Positions 26,207 to 35,249 of a DNA stretch of 64,000 bases are shown one piece after another. The notes beneath the pieces are model-generated. The model did not search any database, was not told the DNA's origin, and saw nothing but the letters and a program-made list of their open reading frames with translations. The stretch's first letter is position 1. Every line of letters begins with the position of its first letter. This DNA is from Paenibacillus tyrphae (lineage in GTDB: Bacteria; Bacillota; Bacilli; Paenibacillales; NBRC-103111): NCBI RefSeq assembly GCF_024158745.1, contig NZ_JAMZAW010000008.1, forward strand, positions 62,001 through 126,000, written 5' to 3'. Position numbers and translations under genes: made by a program.

Positions 26207-27733
26207 TTACGCTTCTTCGTTGACGATCACTTTTTTGCCGCGCAGCTTCATCACAAACGGAATGGCGAGCCACAGCACGGCGATGATCAGAAAGATCAAG
26301 GAAACCGGCTTCATGACGAAGATGGAAAAGTCGCCGCTGGAAATGGTCAGCGCCCGCCGCATGTTGTTTTCGATCATCGGTCCGAGGACCAGTCCGAGAA
26401 CGAGGGGCGCAATCGGGTAGTCGTTTTTGGAAAGAAAATAGCCGGCAACCCCGCACGCAAGCAGCAGCATCAAATGAAAGACGGACATTTGCACGGCGTA
26501 TACTCCGAAGATGGAGATGGTCACGATAATCGGAATCAAGTATTTCGCCGGCGTTTCGATAATTTTGGCAAACACCTTCACCAAAGGCATGTTGAGCAGC
26601 AGCAGCATAACATTTCCGATAAACATACTGGCGATAAGGCCCCAAGCGATGCTAGGGTGTTCCTCGAACAGCAGCGGACCCGGCTGCACGTTGTACATGA
26701 TGAGCGCCCCCATGAGCACGGCGGTCGTGCCCGTTCCGGGAATGCCGAGCGTCAGCAGCGGAATCATCGCACCGCCCGAAGCGGCGTTATTGGCCGATTC
26801 CGGACCGGCGACGCCCTCGATGGCGCCCTTGCCGAATTTCTCCGGATGTTTGCTGATTTTTTTCTCCAGCAGATACGAGAGGAACGAAGCCAAGGTCGCC
26901 CCGGAGCCGGGGACGATGCCTTTGAAGAAGCCGACAAGCGAGCCGCGCACAATCGGCATCGCGCTGTCCTTCAAGTCCTGCTTCGTCGGCAGGATGCTGT
27001 TGATTTTGGCAATTTCGCCGGTGTCCGCATCCTTCTCGAGAATGGTTTTGAATACTTCCCCGAGGGCGAACAATCCGACGGCGACGGTCAAAAACTCGAT
27101 GCCCTGATACAGCTCGGGAATATCAAACGAAAAGCGCGCGACGCCGGATACCGCGTCGATTCCGATCGTGGCCAGCGCCAGGCCGAACACGGTCATCAGC
27201 AGCGCTTTCGTGATCGATTTCCCGGCCAGTCCGCTTAGCGCGCACAGCCCTAGCACCATGAGCGAAAACTCTTCGGCGGGGCCCATTTTGAGCGCCACGT
27301 TCGACAGCGGCTCGGCCAGGAGCACCAGCCCGATCAGGGAAATCAAGCCGGCGACGAAGGAGCCGATGGCCGCAATCGAGAGCGCCGACCCTGCCCGGCC
27401 CTGCTTCGCCATTGGATAACCGTCCAGGGCGGTAACGACGGAGGACGATTCCCCCGGCGTATTGAGCAGGATCGAGGTGGTCGAACCGCCGTACATCGCT
27501 CCGTAATACACGCCGGCCAGCAGGATGATCGAGCTGGTCGCGGCAGCTTCCGGCGGCAGTCCGCTGGTAAGCGAGGTGGTGACCGGGATCAGCAGAGCGA
27601 CCCCGCTGATAGGCCCGATCCCCGGAAGAACGCCGACCATCGTCCCGATCAACACGCCGGCAAAAGCAAACAGCAAGTTGTACCAGATCAGCGCCGTAGC
27701 AAACCCGCTGAGCAAATATTGTAACGTATCCAT
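26207..27733 (-). CDS. tctA: tripartite tricarboxylate transporter, large permease TctA
   Basis: A 508-aa integral membrane subunit with about 10-12 segments. It carries the TctA signatures GVLPGIGPISGVALLIP near residue 40, YYGAMYGGSTTSILLNTPGE near 95-115, and the repeated counterpart FFKGIVPGSGATLASFLSY in the second half. It forms the transport path for citrate or a related acid, driven by an ion gradient with help from TctB and a periplasmic-type binding protein TctC. AGGGAGG precedes the ATG. It lies 53 bases after tctB in one operon. Confidence 0.93.
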   Translation of the reverse strand: MDTLQYLLSGFATALIWYNLLFAFAGVLIGTMVGVLPGIGPISGVALLIPVTTSLTSGLPPEAAATSSIILLAGVYYGAMYGGSTTSILLNTPGESSSVVTALDGYPMAKQGRAGSALSIAAIGSFVAGLISLIGLVLLAEPLSNVALKMGPAEEFSLMVLGLCALSGLAGKSITKALLMTVFGLALATIGIDAVSGVARFSFDIPELYQGIEFLTVAVGLFALGEVFKTILEKDADTGEIAKINSILPTKQDLKDSAMPIVRGSLVGFFKGIVPGSGATLASFLSYLLEKKISKHPEKFGKGAIEGVAGPESANNAASGGAMIPLLTLGIPGTGTTAVLMGALIMYNVQPGPLLFEEHPSIAWGLIASMFIGNVMLLLLNMPLVKVFAKIIETPAKYLIPIIVTISIFGVYAVQMSVFHLMLLLACGVAGYFLSKNDYPIAPLVLGLVLGPMIENNMRRALTISSGDFSIFVMKPVSLIFLIIAVLWLAIPFVMKLRGKKVIVNEEA

Positions 27734-27786
27734 GAAGCCCTTCCCTCCCTAGCAATCCGAACGATTGCCGTCTCGAAAGCATTCGC

Positions 27787-28254
27787 TCAGAGGCCCAACC
27801 AAGAAGGCAAGCCCGGCAAAGTGCCCTGCAGCAATTCGACATAGACGTAATAGACGCCGATGGAAAAGCCTGCGGAAATCATGGCCGAGTATAGCCATTT
27901 TCCCCGTTCCATCGTTTGAAAGCCGATCATCAGAAAAATAAACGTACTGATCACATAGCCGATTTCCTCAAGCAGCATAATATAGCCGATCGTAGAAGCC
28001 AAAATGACGAGAAACCGCTTATAGTCCAGCTTCGTTCCGCGGCCTTCCCCTTTAGGAGCGGCCGGGTATTTCAACGTTTCGTAGAACAGTCTCAAGCTGA
28101 CCAGAATCAGCAGAAGGCCCAGTCCGAGCGGAAAGATGTTCGGCCCCACGTGGCTTCCATATGCGCTGCTGGAAATCGATAGACTGCCGTAAGCGAATGC
28201 CGTTCCGACCGCGAGAAAAACGATAGACATCGTGCGGTCAAATGTTTTGCTCAT
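27787..28254 (-). CDS. tctB: tripartite tricarboxylate transporter, small permease TctB
   Basis: A 155-aa protein with four hydrophobic segments, as expected for TctB. SHVGPNIFPLGLGLLLILVS at about 34-53 is the family's conserved SxxGPxxFP region. It starts at ATG 28254 behind GGGAGG, 19 bases after the tctC stop. It is required with TctA for uptake and follows the usual C-B-A gene order. Confidence 0.9.
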   Translation of the reverse strand: MSKTFDRTMSIVFLAVGTAFAYGSLSISSSAYGSHVGPNIFPLGLGLLLILVSLRLFYETLKYPAAPKGEGRGTKLDYKRFLVILASTIGYIMLLEEIGYVISTFIFLMIGFQTMERGKWLYSAMISAGFSIGVYYVYVELLQGTLPGLPSWLGL

Positions 28255-28273
28255 CGGACCAACCTCCCTATCC

Positions 28274-29332
28274 TTACTTCGCCATGCCGAGCGCCGTCAG
28301 CATGTCCTTCACCTGCGATTCCTGCTGGGCGAGGAACGCCTTGAACTCGGCCGCGTTCTTGTAATCTTTCTCCCACACGTTCGCCTGAAGCTCTTTTTTC
28401 CAGCCTTCGGAATCGGACATTTCTTTCAACTTGGCGTCCCAGAAGGCAAGCTCGTCCTTGCCCATCTCCTTTGGTCCGAAGATGCCGCGCCAAATGTTAA
28501 ATTCGGCGTCGATGCCCTGCTCCTTAAGCGTCGGGACGTCTTTCAGCTCGCCGGAGAGCCGGTTCGGCGCCGTCACGGCAAGCACGCGGACTTTGCCCGC
28601 TTTGACATATTCGCCTACGCTGGAAGCGTCAGTCGCAATCACGTCCGCGTTGCCGCCAAGAAGCGAGGTCATCGCTTCGCCGCCGCCATCATACGAAACA
28701 TACTTTACTTTCTTCGGATCGATCCCCGACTTGTAGGCCGGAAGCACGGCAATCAGATGATCCATCGAGCCCGGAGCGGAGCCTCCCGCAACCGTTACCT
28801 TCGTCGGATCGGTCTTCAGCGCTTCGATCACCGCTTTCATATCTTTAAACTTCGAGTTAGCGCTGACAACGATCGCGCCATAGTCCTTGGTCAGCTGTGC
28901 CAGCGGCGTCGTATCCTTGTAGCCGTACGGGCTGTTGCCTTCCTTCTTCAAGTTGTTGATCAGAATCGGCGGCGAGCTGACGAACAGCTTGTAATTGTCT
29001 TTCTTGTCCTTCGTCGCATATTCGGCCATGAAGACCGCGCCGCCGCCGCCCGGCTTGTTTTCCACGGTGAGGGGCTGACCGACCGCCTTGCTCTCGGCGA
29101 GCGTCTTGGCGATGGAACGCGCCGTTTTGTCCCAGCCGCCGCCTGCCCCGGACGGGGCAACGATAACGATCGGTTTCTCGGGGTACGACGACGTTTTGCC
29201 GGAGGCGGCCGGCTTGGTTCCGTCATTCGATTTTGGGGCGCCTGCGCCGGCGCCGCATGCCGTCAAACTGAGCGCCAGAACGCTGGTGAGCGCGATTTTC
29301 CAAGATTTGTTCGAGAGCGTTTTCAATATCAT
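28274..29332 (-). CDS. tctC: tripartite tricarboxylate transporter, substrate-binding lipoprotein TctC
   Basis: A 352-aa extracytoplasmic binding protein of the Bug family. The signal peptide ends in the lipobox LTAC with Cys26, and a flexible Gly/Ala/Ser/Lys linker follows. The YPEKPIVIVAPSGAGGGWDKTAR segment and KPGGGGAVFMAEYA are the diagnostic ligand-binding loops. It captures a carboxylate on the cell surface for TctAB. GGAGG precedes the ATG. It is the first gene of the operon; two cre-like sequences lie just upstream. Confidence 0.92.
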   Translation of the reverse strand: MILKTLSNKSWKIALTSVLALSLTACGAGAGAPKSNDGTKPAASGKTSSYPEKPIVIVAPSGAGGGWDKTARSIAKTLAESKAVGQPLTVENKPGGGGAVFMAEYATKDKKDNYKLFVSSPPILINNLKKEGNSPYGYKDTTPLAQLTKDYGAIVVSANSKFKDMKAVIEALKTDPTKVTVAGGSAPGSMDHLIAVLPAYKSGIDPKKVKYVSYDGGGEAMTSLLGGNADVIATDASSVGEYVKAGKVRVLAVTAPNRLSGELKDVPTLKEQGIDAEFNIWRGIFGPKEMGKDELAFWDAKLKEMSDSEGWKKELQANVWEKDYKNAAEFKAFLAQQESQVKDMLTALGMAK

Positions 29333-29376
29333 AAGTGAGGACCTCCAATTTTTTTATTTTTGCTTTGCTCTTTATT

Positions 29377-29390
29377 TGATAGCGCTTTCT
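29377..29390 (-). promoter_or_regulatory. cre site 1 upstream of tctC
   Basis: On the minus strand AGAAAGCGCTATCA matches the cre consensus at nearly every position. It lies downstream of the probable promoter, a roadblock position for CcpA. Confidence 0.6.
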
Positions 29391-29414
29391 TATCGATTGC
29401 TTCGTCATTGTAGC

Positions 29415-29428
29415 ATTAAGCGCTTTCA
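29415..29428 (-). promoter_or_regulatory. cre site 2 upstream of tctC, over the promoter
   Basis: On the minus strand TGAAAGCGCTTAAT is a strong cre match. An extended -10 (TGCTACAAT) follows immediately, so CcpA bound here would cover the promoter. The two cre sites are 38 bases apart. Confidence 0.6.
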
Positions 29429-29564
29429 TGATCCTAGCTTCTGCTCATAAGTTGAATAATTCGCATTGTGCGCATTTTGCTCATTCTGTTCACGAAATGT
29501 TCAAAAATGATTTTGTCGTCGCCGCTCTTGCTATTTTGGTCCGTTTCCTTTATTCTAACAATTA

Positions 29565-29576
29565 GACCGGACGGTC
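29565..29576. promoter_or_regulatory. TetR operator before the regulator gene
   Basis: GACCG-GA-CGGTC, a perfect inverted repeat of the kind bound by many TetR repressors. The same core recurs at 30228-30237 before the adjacent MFS gene. Confidence 0.65.
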
Positions 29577-29598
29577 AGATTAATAGATGAGGTGCACG

Positions 29599-30195
29599 AT
29601 GGCACGCAAACGTCCCGAAGAAGCGGAACAGACCCGCAAGCATATACTCGCCACCGCCAAGGAGCTGTTTGTCCAAAAAGGATACAGTGCCACGTCGATT
29701 GACGATATTCGCGTGAACTCCGGCATGAGCAAAGGCAGCATCTACTACCATTTCAAAAGCAAGGAATCTCTGTTCCTAAAATTGCTGGACGAGAACATGC
29801 AGGAATGGATTGATCAATGGACTAAGCTGTCCGCTTCCTTGACGAGCGAAACCGAACGGTTATACGCGCTGGCCGATCATTTTGCGCTTGATCTTCAAAA
29901 TCCTCTCATGAAAGCGGCAGAGGAATTTTCGGGCAGTCAAACCGCCGATCCCGACATCTTGAACTATTTGCTGACGCTTGCCAAGACGCCCCACCAGCAT
30001 GTAAAGAACGTGCTGCAGGCCGGCATGGATAAGGGGGAATTCAAGAAAGACGACCCCGAGCAATTAACTTTCATCGTCATGGGAACGCTTGGCGGCTTGA
30101 GCGCCACTTATTACGAGAATTATTCGATGGACCAATTGATTGCCATTCATCGCAAAGCGATCGACACGATTCTGAACGGAATTCGGCCTGACTAA
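29599..30195 (+). CDS. TetR/AcrR-family repressor
   Basis: A 198-aa repressor. The helix-turn-helix spans about 15-60 with ATAKELFVQKGYSATSIDDI and SKGSIYYHFKSKESLF, the canonical TetR recognition helix. The C-terminal ligand domain is of the multidrug-responsive type. The ATG at 29599 is chosen because GAGGTG lies four bases upstream; the ATG at 29587 overlaps that site. An operator precedes it and a second precedes the MFS gene, so it likely represses itself and the pump. Confidence 0.88.
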   Translation: MARKRPEEAEQTRKHILATAKELFVQKGYSATSIDDIRVNSGMSKGSIYYHFKSKESLFLKLLDENMQEWIDQWTKLSASLTSETERLYALADHFALDLQNPLMKAAEEFSGSQTADPDILNYLLTLAKTPHQHVKNVLQAGMDKGEFKKDDPEQLTFIVMGTLGGLSATYYENYSMDQLIAIHRKAIDTILNGIRPD

Positions 30196-30227
30196 GCGGT
30201 TTTCCGTCTTTTTTTGAACATTATTAA

Positions 30228-30237
30228 ACCGGACGGT
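30228..30237. promoter_or_regulatory. TetR operator before the MFS gene
   Basis: ACCG-GA-CGGT, with the following TCAGTTTATT resembling the context of the first site. It is placed 28 bases before the MFS start codon. Confidence 0.6.
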
Positions 30238-30264
30238 CAGTTTATTATGAAGGAGGATTTATTT

Positions 30265-31548
30265 ATGAGTCATTCGCCTATCCCCCACACTCATCCACCC
30301 TTATGGCGAAACCGCGTATTCCAAATCGTAGCTTTCGCCGACCTGCTGCAGCAGCTTGCGATATGGACGCGAAATATCGCCCTGCTCTTTTATGTGATGG
30401 AGATGACCGACAACGATCCGGTTGCCGTCTCTCTGCTCACGATGTTCGAATATTTGCCGATCTTTATCTTCTCATTCATCGGCGGCACCTTCGCGGATCG
30501 TTGGAACCCGAAGAAAACGGTTATCGCCGGAGATACCTTGAGCGCGATCTCAATCGGAATCATTGCGCTGTGCATGATGTCCGGCCTGTGGCAGGCTGTC
30601 TTCGTAGCGACGATCGTATCCGCGGTGGTCAGCCAGTTCTCGCAGCCGTCCTCCTCCATCCTGTTCAAAAAGCATGTTCCCGAGGAACAGGTCGGCTTGG
30701 CCGTCAGCATTACGCAAGGCTTGATGTCGATCTTCGTTATTGTCGGACCGATTATCGGCACGGCGATTTACACGACGCTGGGCATCCAATATTCGCTGTT
30801 CGTGCTGATCGGATTATTTTTGCTTGCGGCGATCATCCAAATAGGGCTCCCTTCGTCGGAGCGTTCCAGTGAATCGGCTAACAACACGGTCATGCAGGAC
30901 ATGGCCGAGGGCTTTCGATACGTCAAGCGGAACCGGAACTTGGTCGTTATCGCCTCTATCTTCACTTTGATCGGTCTCGCTGTCGGGATCATTCAACCGC
31001 TCGACGTCTATATTCTGATCGAACGGCTCGGCCTCCACAAAGAAAATTTACAGTGGTTCTATGCCGTATCCGGGATCGGGATGCTTCTCGGGGGGCTGCT
31101 CGCCGCAGCGCTTTCCTCCCGCATTCAACGGTTCGCTAAGACGGTCATGTTTCTCGGCCTGCTGATCCTGGCTGCTTCGATCGCTTTCGAAGTGCTGTCC
31201 CGTTGGGTCTTCGTCACGGCCTCGATGCGCTTTTTCGTCGGGATTACGGAAGCTTTTCTGCAAATTGTGCTGAGCACGTTCATGATTAAACTTGTGCATG
31301 CCGATTACATCGGACGAACGAACGGTATTCTGGCTCCGCTTATGACCGGTGGCGTCTTGATCGGCTCGGGAGCCGCCGGGCTGTTGATGAGCTCGACCTC
31401 GTTGATGACAACGTTCTTCATCTCCGCCGCGCTTGTTGCTGCCGCCGCCTGCATCAGCCTGCAATTGTCGTTCCCTTCCGGCCAGATGATAAACGAGCCG
31501 GAGACGACGGCGGGCATGTCCAAGAAAGAGTCGCTGCCAACTTTGTAA
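30265..31548 (+). CDS. MFS drug efflux transporter
   Basis: A 427-aa major facilitator of the MFS_3/enterobactin exporter-like group. It begins LWRNRVFQIVAFADLLQQLA, and the loop 2-3 motif is GGTFADRWNPKKT. The pattern of 12 segments with a long central cytoplasmic stretch (about 200-220) is standard. The ATG at 30265 is chosen because AGGAGG is eight bases upstream. It lies directly after the TetR gene and probably exports the compound that inactivates that repressor. Confidence 0.87.
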   Translation: MSHSPIPHTHPPLWRNRVFQIVAFADLLQQLAIWTRNIALLFYVMEMTDNDPVAVSLLTMFEYLPIFIFSFIGGTFADRWNPKKTVIAGDTLSAISIGIIALCMMSGLWQAVFVATIVSAVVSQFSQPSSSILFKKHVPEEQVGLAVSITQGLMSIFVIVGPIIGTAIYTTLGIQYSLFVLIGLFLLAAIIQIGLPSSERSSESANNTVMQDMAEGFRYVKRNRNLVVIASIFTLIGLAVGIIQPLDVYILIERLGLHKENLQWFYAVSGIGMLLGGLLAAALSSRIQRFAKTVMFLGLLILAASIAFEVLSRWVFVTASMRFFVGITEAFLQIVLSTFMIKLVHADYIGRTNGILAPLMTGGVLIGSGAAGLLMSSTSLMTTFFISAALVAAAACISLQLSFPSGQMINEPETTAGMSKKESLPTL

Positions 31549-31610
31549 CTTCCCGCATAAGATCCGTATCTGGGTACCGATATGACAGGTGATCCGTCAG
31601 CTGTAATGAA

Positions 31611-31659
31611 AGATGCCTTTCAGGATGGGTTTATTCCGTCCCGAAAGGCATCTGTTTTT
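31611..31659 (+). terminator. terminator after the MFS gene
   Basis: AGATGCCTTTC (31611-31621) pairs with GAAAGGCATCT (31643-31653), then GTTTTT. It touches the stop of the convergent ABC-F gene and may serve both directions. Confidence 0.85.
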
Positions 31660-33481
31660 AAGATTGCTTCAAGCTCATGAGCAGTGCGCGCAGCCGCTTG
31701 ATATCGGCCATTAACCGCTGCCGGTCCGCGTCAAGCTCCGGCTCCGGTTCTGCCATCAACTGGGTCAGCTTAAGCTCCAACCGGCTGATTTCGTTCTCCT
31801 GCCGCTGTTTTTCCGCCGAGCCATCGGCATCTCTCCGCTTCGCCGTATATTCGTCATACGTTCCCGGGAAAGCTTTTGCCCCCGCACCGTCCAAGATCAG
31901 CAGCCGGTTTGCGATGTTCCGCAGCAGGTATCGGTCATGCGAAACAAGGACAAGCGCCCCTTGGTATTCGAGCAGCGCCTCCTCGACTTTCTCCCTTGTA
32001 TCGATATCCAAATAATTCGTCGGCTCATCCAGCACAAGCAGATTGAACCCGCCAAAATACAGATGGAGAAACGCGACACGGCATTTCTCGCCCATACTCA
32101 GGTCGCCAATCCGTTTAAACGCCTCGTCCCCGCTGAACAGAAAGCAGCCCAGAATCGTACGCGCGTGGGACTGAGTCATGTCCGGCAGCCGCAGCAGGCT
32201 ATCCAGAATCGTCTCGTCCGGGTTCAACTGGTCGAGTTCCTGCGCGAAGTAACCGATTTTCGTCTGCGGATGGAGCTTGACTTCGCCCGAATCCGGAATT
32301 AAGCTCCCGGTCATGAGCCGCAGCAGCGTCGTTTTGCCTGCTCCGTTCGGTCCGATGACCGCAACCCGGTCCCCCCGATTGACGCTCGCACTCAGCGCCT
32401 GAATGATCTGTCTGCCGCCGTCGTAGGCAAAGCGAACCTCCTTCATGCGCAGCAGCGTCTCTGCCGCAAACGGCCGGTCCTTCAGCTGCATATGCAGGCT
32501 CCCCTCCTCGCGGGGCTTTCGCACCCGGTCCCGGTCGAGCCGTTCGAGTGCCGCTTCCTTCGCTTTGAGCCGGGATACGTTCTTTTTCGCCTTGGAGCGC
32601 AAAAAATCGTTTTGTCCCGCGGCTTGATGCGCCTGGTGAAACCATTGCTGGTAGCGGCGGATGCTCTCCAGAAGCTTCTCGCGGGCCTGCTCTTGCTTTT
32701 TAAACAGCGCTTCTTGCGACTGCCATTCGATGTCCTTCTGCTTGCGGTAATCCGAATAGCCTCCAAGGTACATCCGGCCGCCCTGTCCGGTCAGCTCGTA
32801 AATGGCCGACGCCGTCCGGTCCAGAAAATACCGGTCGTGCGAAACGAACAGCACGGTGCCTGCGTACTGCCGCAGCCACAGCTCCAGCCAGCTTAACGTT
32901 TCTTCGTCGAGATGGTTGGTCGGTTCGTCCAGCACAATGAATTTCGGCTCCCGAACCATCAGCCTCGCAAGCTGCGCTCTCGTTTTCTGTCCCCCGCTCA
33001 AATAGTGAAAAGGCTGCTGCCATAAGCCTGGATCAAGCTTCACCCGCTGCAAGCATTTGTTCGCTTGAAGCTCCCAATCGTAGCCGCCCTGCTGCATATA
33101 GCGTTCGTGCAGCTCTCCGTACCGATCCAGCAGCTCCGCCGATTCCTCCTGACTCATCCACCGCTGCAAATCCTCCAGCCGAAGCTTCAGCGCATAGCGG
33201 CTCTCCGAGCCGGACAGCACGAAGTCCAGCACCGTCTTCTCCCGCACTCCGGCAGGATGCTGCTCCAGCCATCCCCACTCTTCCAACGGCAAATGCCGAT
33301 GCACGCTCCCGTGATCGAATGCCGTTTGACCCAGCAATCCCTTGAGAAGCGTCGTTTTGCCCGTACCATTCCGTCCGAAAATCGCGACGCGCTGCCCTTC
33401 GGCAATCTCGAGGGACACGTTCTCGAACAAGACCGCGCCGTCCCATTCCTTGCGTAAATCCGCTGCTTTTACGATTAGCAT
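31658..33481 (-). CDS. ABC-F ATPase, probable ribosome-protection type
   Basis: A 607-aa protein with two ABC domains and no membrane segment. The first Walker A is GRNGTGKTT (36-44) with LSGGQKTRAQLARL and VLDEPTNHLD. The second is GPNGAGKTTLLRL with LSMGEKCRVAFLHL and VLDEPTNYLD. Between them lies a charged linker of about 80 residues, and a coiled C-terminal tail follows. This is the Vga/Lsa/Vml-like layout that rescues ribosomes from pleuromutilin, lincosamide or streptogramin antibiotics. Resistance itself is inferred, not shown. The ATG at 33481 has GGAGG nine bases upstream. A terminator-like hairpin sits directly before it. Confidence 0.85.
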   Translation of the reverse strand: MLIVKAADLRKEWDGAVLFENVSLEIAEGQRVAIFGRNGTGKTTLLKGLLGQTAFDHGSVHRHLPLEEWGWLEQHPAGVREKTVLDFVLSGSESRYALKLRLEDLQRWMSQEESAELLDRYGELHERYMQQGGYDWELQANKCLQRVKLDPGLWQQPFHYLSGGQKTRAQLARLMVREPKFIVLDEPTNHLDEETLSWLELWLRQYAGTVLFVSHDRYFLDRTASAIYELTGQGGRMYLGGYSDYRKQKDIEWQSQEALFKKQEQAREKLLESIRRYQQWFHQAHQAAGQNDFLRSKAKKNVSRLKAKEAALERLDRDRVRKPREEGSLHMQLKDRPFAAETLLRMKEVRFAYDGGRQIIQALSASVNRGDRVAVIGPNGAGKTTLLRLMTGSLIPDSGEVKLHPQTKIGYFAQELDQLNPDETILDSLLRLPDMTQSHARTILGCFLFSGDEAFKRIGDLSMGEKCRVAFLHLYFGGFNLLVLDEPTNYLDIDTREKVEEALLEYQGALVLVSHDRYLLRNIANRLLILDGAGAKAFPGTYDEYTAKRRDADGSAEKQRQENEISRLELKLTQLMAEPEPELDADRQRLMADIKRLRALLMSLKQS

Positions 33482-33836
33482 TGTGGCATTCCTCCGTTTC
33501 ATGACAACAAAAAAAACCGCAGCCCGGGGCTTACGGTCATATGCATGCATAAGAGAGGACAAGAAGCACAGGCGCGTACGGAAAAAACCGTCCGGCCCGG
33601 CAGCTTGCTAACCGTTCGTCGTTCTATCGAATGGACTCTCGTGGGCACACGTATCCCGTCCGCTTTTCCCCAGGGAAAAACGATTGCATTCCTGCAATTT
33701 GTTCCTAGGATAACGTGTTATCAAATCATCGCCGCACAAGTCCTCCGATTTCACAAGAATAAGATGAATTCACTTTACCATAACGTTCCGCTGTAATCCA
33801 AGGGAGGAATTCGTTATACGAAAACTTTCGTCACAG
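33482..33836. other. intergenic region holding the ABC-F leader
   Basis: No independent gene was recognised in these 355 bases. It contains the attenuator at 33508-33537, a GGAGGA sequence on the minus strand at 33741-33746 that could start a short leader peptide, and a small palindrome GATAAC-AC-GTTATC near 33711-33724. Confidence 0.5.
33508..33537 (-). promoter_or_regulatory. leader attenuator of the ABC-F gene
   Basis: On the minus strand a hairpin ACCG..AGCC/GGCT..CGGT is followed by eight T, ending 26 bases before the ABC-F start codon. Such a terminator in the leader is the known device for antibiotic-induced readthrough of ABC-F resistance genes. A Shine-Dalgarno-like GGAGGA at about 33741-33746 upstream suggests a leader peptide, but I could not fix its start. 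Confidence 0.65.
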
Positions 33837-35231
33837 CTACTCCGTCTGACCCGGCTCCGGAGTCAGCATCTTGGCGCTGCGCCAATTCCCCCACACGTAG
33901 TAAGCAACAGAAATCACAATGCTGATGCAAAAGCCGATGGGAAAGCTCCACCAGAGCGCTTCCAGCCCGAACGTATTTCCCAAATAGTAGGCCACCGGCA
34001 CACGGATGCACCAGAGCGCCAGGAAGGCGGTAAGCAGCGGCACCATGACCGCGCCGGTTGAACGAACGACGCCGGAGACGACGAACGTAATCCCGAAGAG
34101 TACGAACGCCCACAGCGTAATATGGTTGATGTTCATTCCGGTGGCAATTGCCGACTCGTCCTGCAGAAACAATTGCAGCGCCTGCCGGTTGAACACATAG
34201 ATCAGTCCGACGAGCGCGCCCGTCATCACAAAGTTGAATGCAATGCCAAGCAGCGTCGTCTTATGCACCCGGTCCCATTTGCCCGCTCCGACGTTCTGCG
34301 CAGCCAGCGTCGACACGGCGCCGCCGATCGCCATCGCCGGCATTTGGACATAGCTCGAGAGCTGCATGGCTGCGCCGAACGCTGCGGTCGCCATTGAGCC
34401 GAAGCTGTTCACCAGACTGACGATGGCAATGGCGCTGGTCGAGACGACCATCATTTGCAAGCCCATCGGCAGCCCTTTTTTGACAAGCGATACGATAATT
34501 TGCCGGTCCAATCGAATATATCGCCGGTCCGCACGGGTCAGGCGCAAAAAATAGCGGGTCCGGTACAAGTAGACGATCAGGCCGATCAGACTTACCAGCT
34601 GCGCGATGACCGTGGCTACGGCCGCGCCGGCTGTTTCGAGGCGCGGAATCGGCCCCCATCCGAAGATGAACACGGGATTCAGCACGATATCGATCACGGT
34701 CGACAGCAGCAAGAAGTAGAACGGCGTCTTGGAGTCCCCCGCACCCCGCATGATCATCATCACGAAATTGTAAAAGAACATAAATGGCACACCGACAAAA
34801 ATAATGCGCAAATACGCGATGGCATAAGGCATCGCATCTTTGGGGGTCTGCATCCAATCCAGAATCGTTGACGAGAAAATAAAACCGATCACGGTGATGA
34901 TCACCGCCAGAGTAATAAAAAACAGCGCGCTCGTACCGACCACGCGCTTGGCTTGCTCTTCATTTTGCGCGCCGATGCTTTGTCCGATCAAAATCGTGGA
35001 AGCCATCCCGATGCCGAACACAAGGCTAAGCAGGAAAAACATAATGTTGTTCGCGTTGGAAGTGGCGGCGAAAGCGCTCTCACCGAGGTAATTGCCAACC
35101 CAGATCGAGTTGATCGTACCGTTCAGCGATTGGAGCACGTTGCCCATCAAAACCGGCAGAGCGAACAGCAGCAGCTTCTTGGCTATAGGGCCTTCCGTCA
35201 AATTAGCGCTTGCAGCGTTTGTTTTAGGCAT
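33837..35231 (-). CDS. MATE-family efflux transporter
   Basis: A 464-aa multidrug/toxin extrusion protein with 12 membrane segments. It begins LTEGPIAKKLLLFALPVLMGNVLQSLNGT, typical of the DinF/NorM-like branch of Bacillota, with the repeated GxxxSTILIGQSIGA motif and its counterpart SSYVQMPAMAIGGAVSTLAAQNVGA in the second half (given here only as landmark positions near 85 and 290). It exports cationic compounds in exchange for Na+ or H+. The ATG at 35231 has GGAGGG upstream, and the longer frame has no site. It lies downstream of the flotillin operon, separated by a terminator. Confidence 0.88.
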   Translation of the reverse strand: MPKTNAASANLTEGPIAKKLLLFALPVLMGNVLQSLNGTINSIWVGNYLGESAFAATSNANNIMFFLLSLVFGIGMASTILIGQSIGAQNEEQAKRVVGTSALFFITLAVIITVIGFIFSSTILDWMQTPKDAMPYAIAYLRIIFVGVPFMFFYNFVMMIMRGAGDSKTPFYFLLLSTVIDIVLNPVFIFGWGPIPRLETAGAAVATVIAQLVSLIGLIVYLYRTRYFLRLTRADRRYIRLDRQIIVSLVKKGLPMGLQMMVVSTSAIAIVSLVNSFGSMATAAFGAAMQLSSYVQMPAMAIGGAVSTLAAQNVGAGKWDRVHKTTLLGIAFNFVMTGALVGLIYVFNRQALQLFLQDESAIATGMNINHITLWAFVLFGITFVVSGVVRSTGAVMVPLLTAFLALWCIRVPVAYYLGNTFGLEALWWSFPIGFCISIVISVAYYVWGNWRSAKMLTPEPGQTE

Positions 35232-35249
35232 GGTGATCCCTCCAGAGAA

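Noticed and set aside
26180..27238. A 352-codon plus-strand open frame opposite tctA
   Set aside because: Antisense shadow of a clear TctA gene, with a low-complexity His/Arg/Gln/Asp composition.
29223..29429. A 68-codon frame overlapping the tctC start
   Set aside because: It overlaps the two cre sites and the tctC signal peptide and lacks a ribosome binding site.
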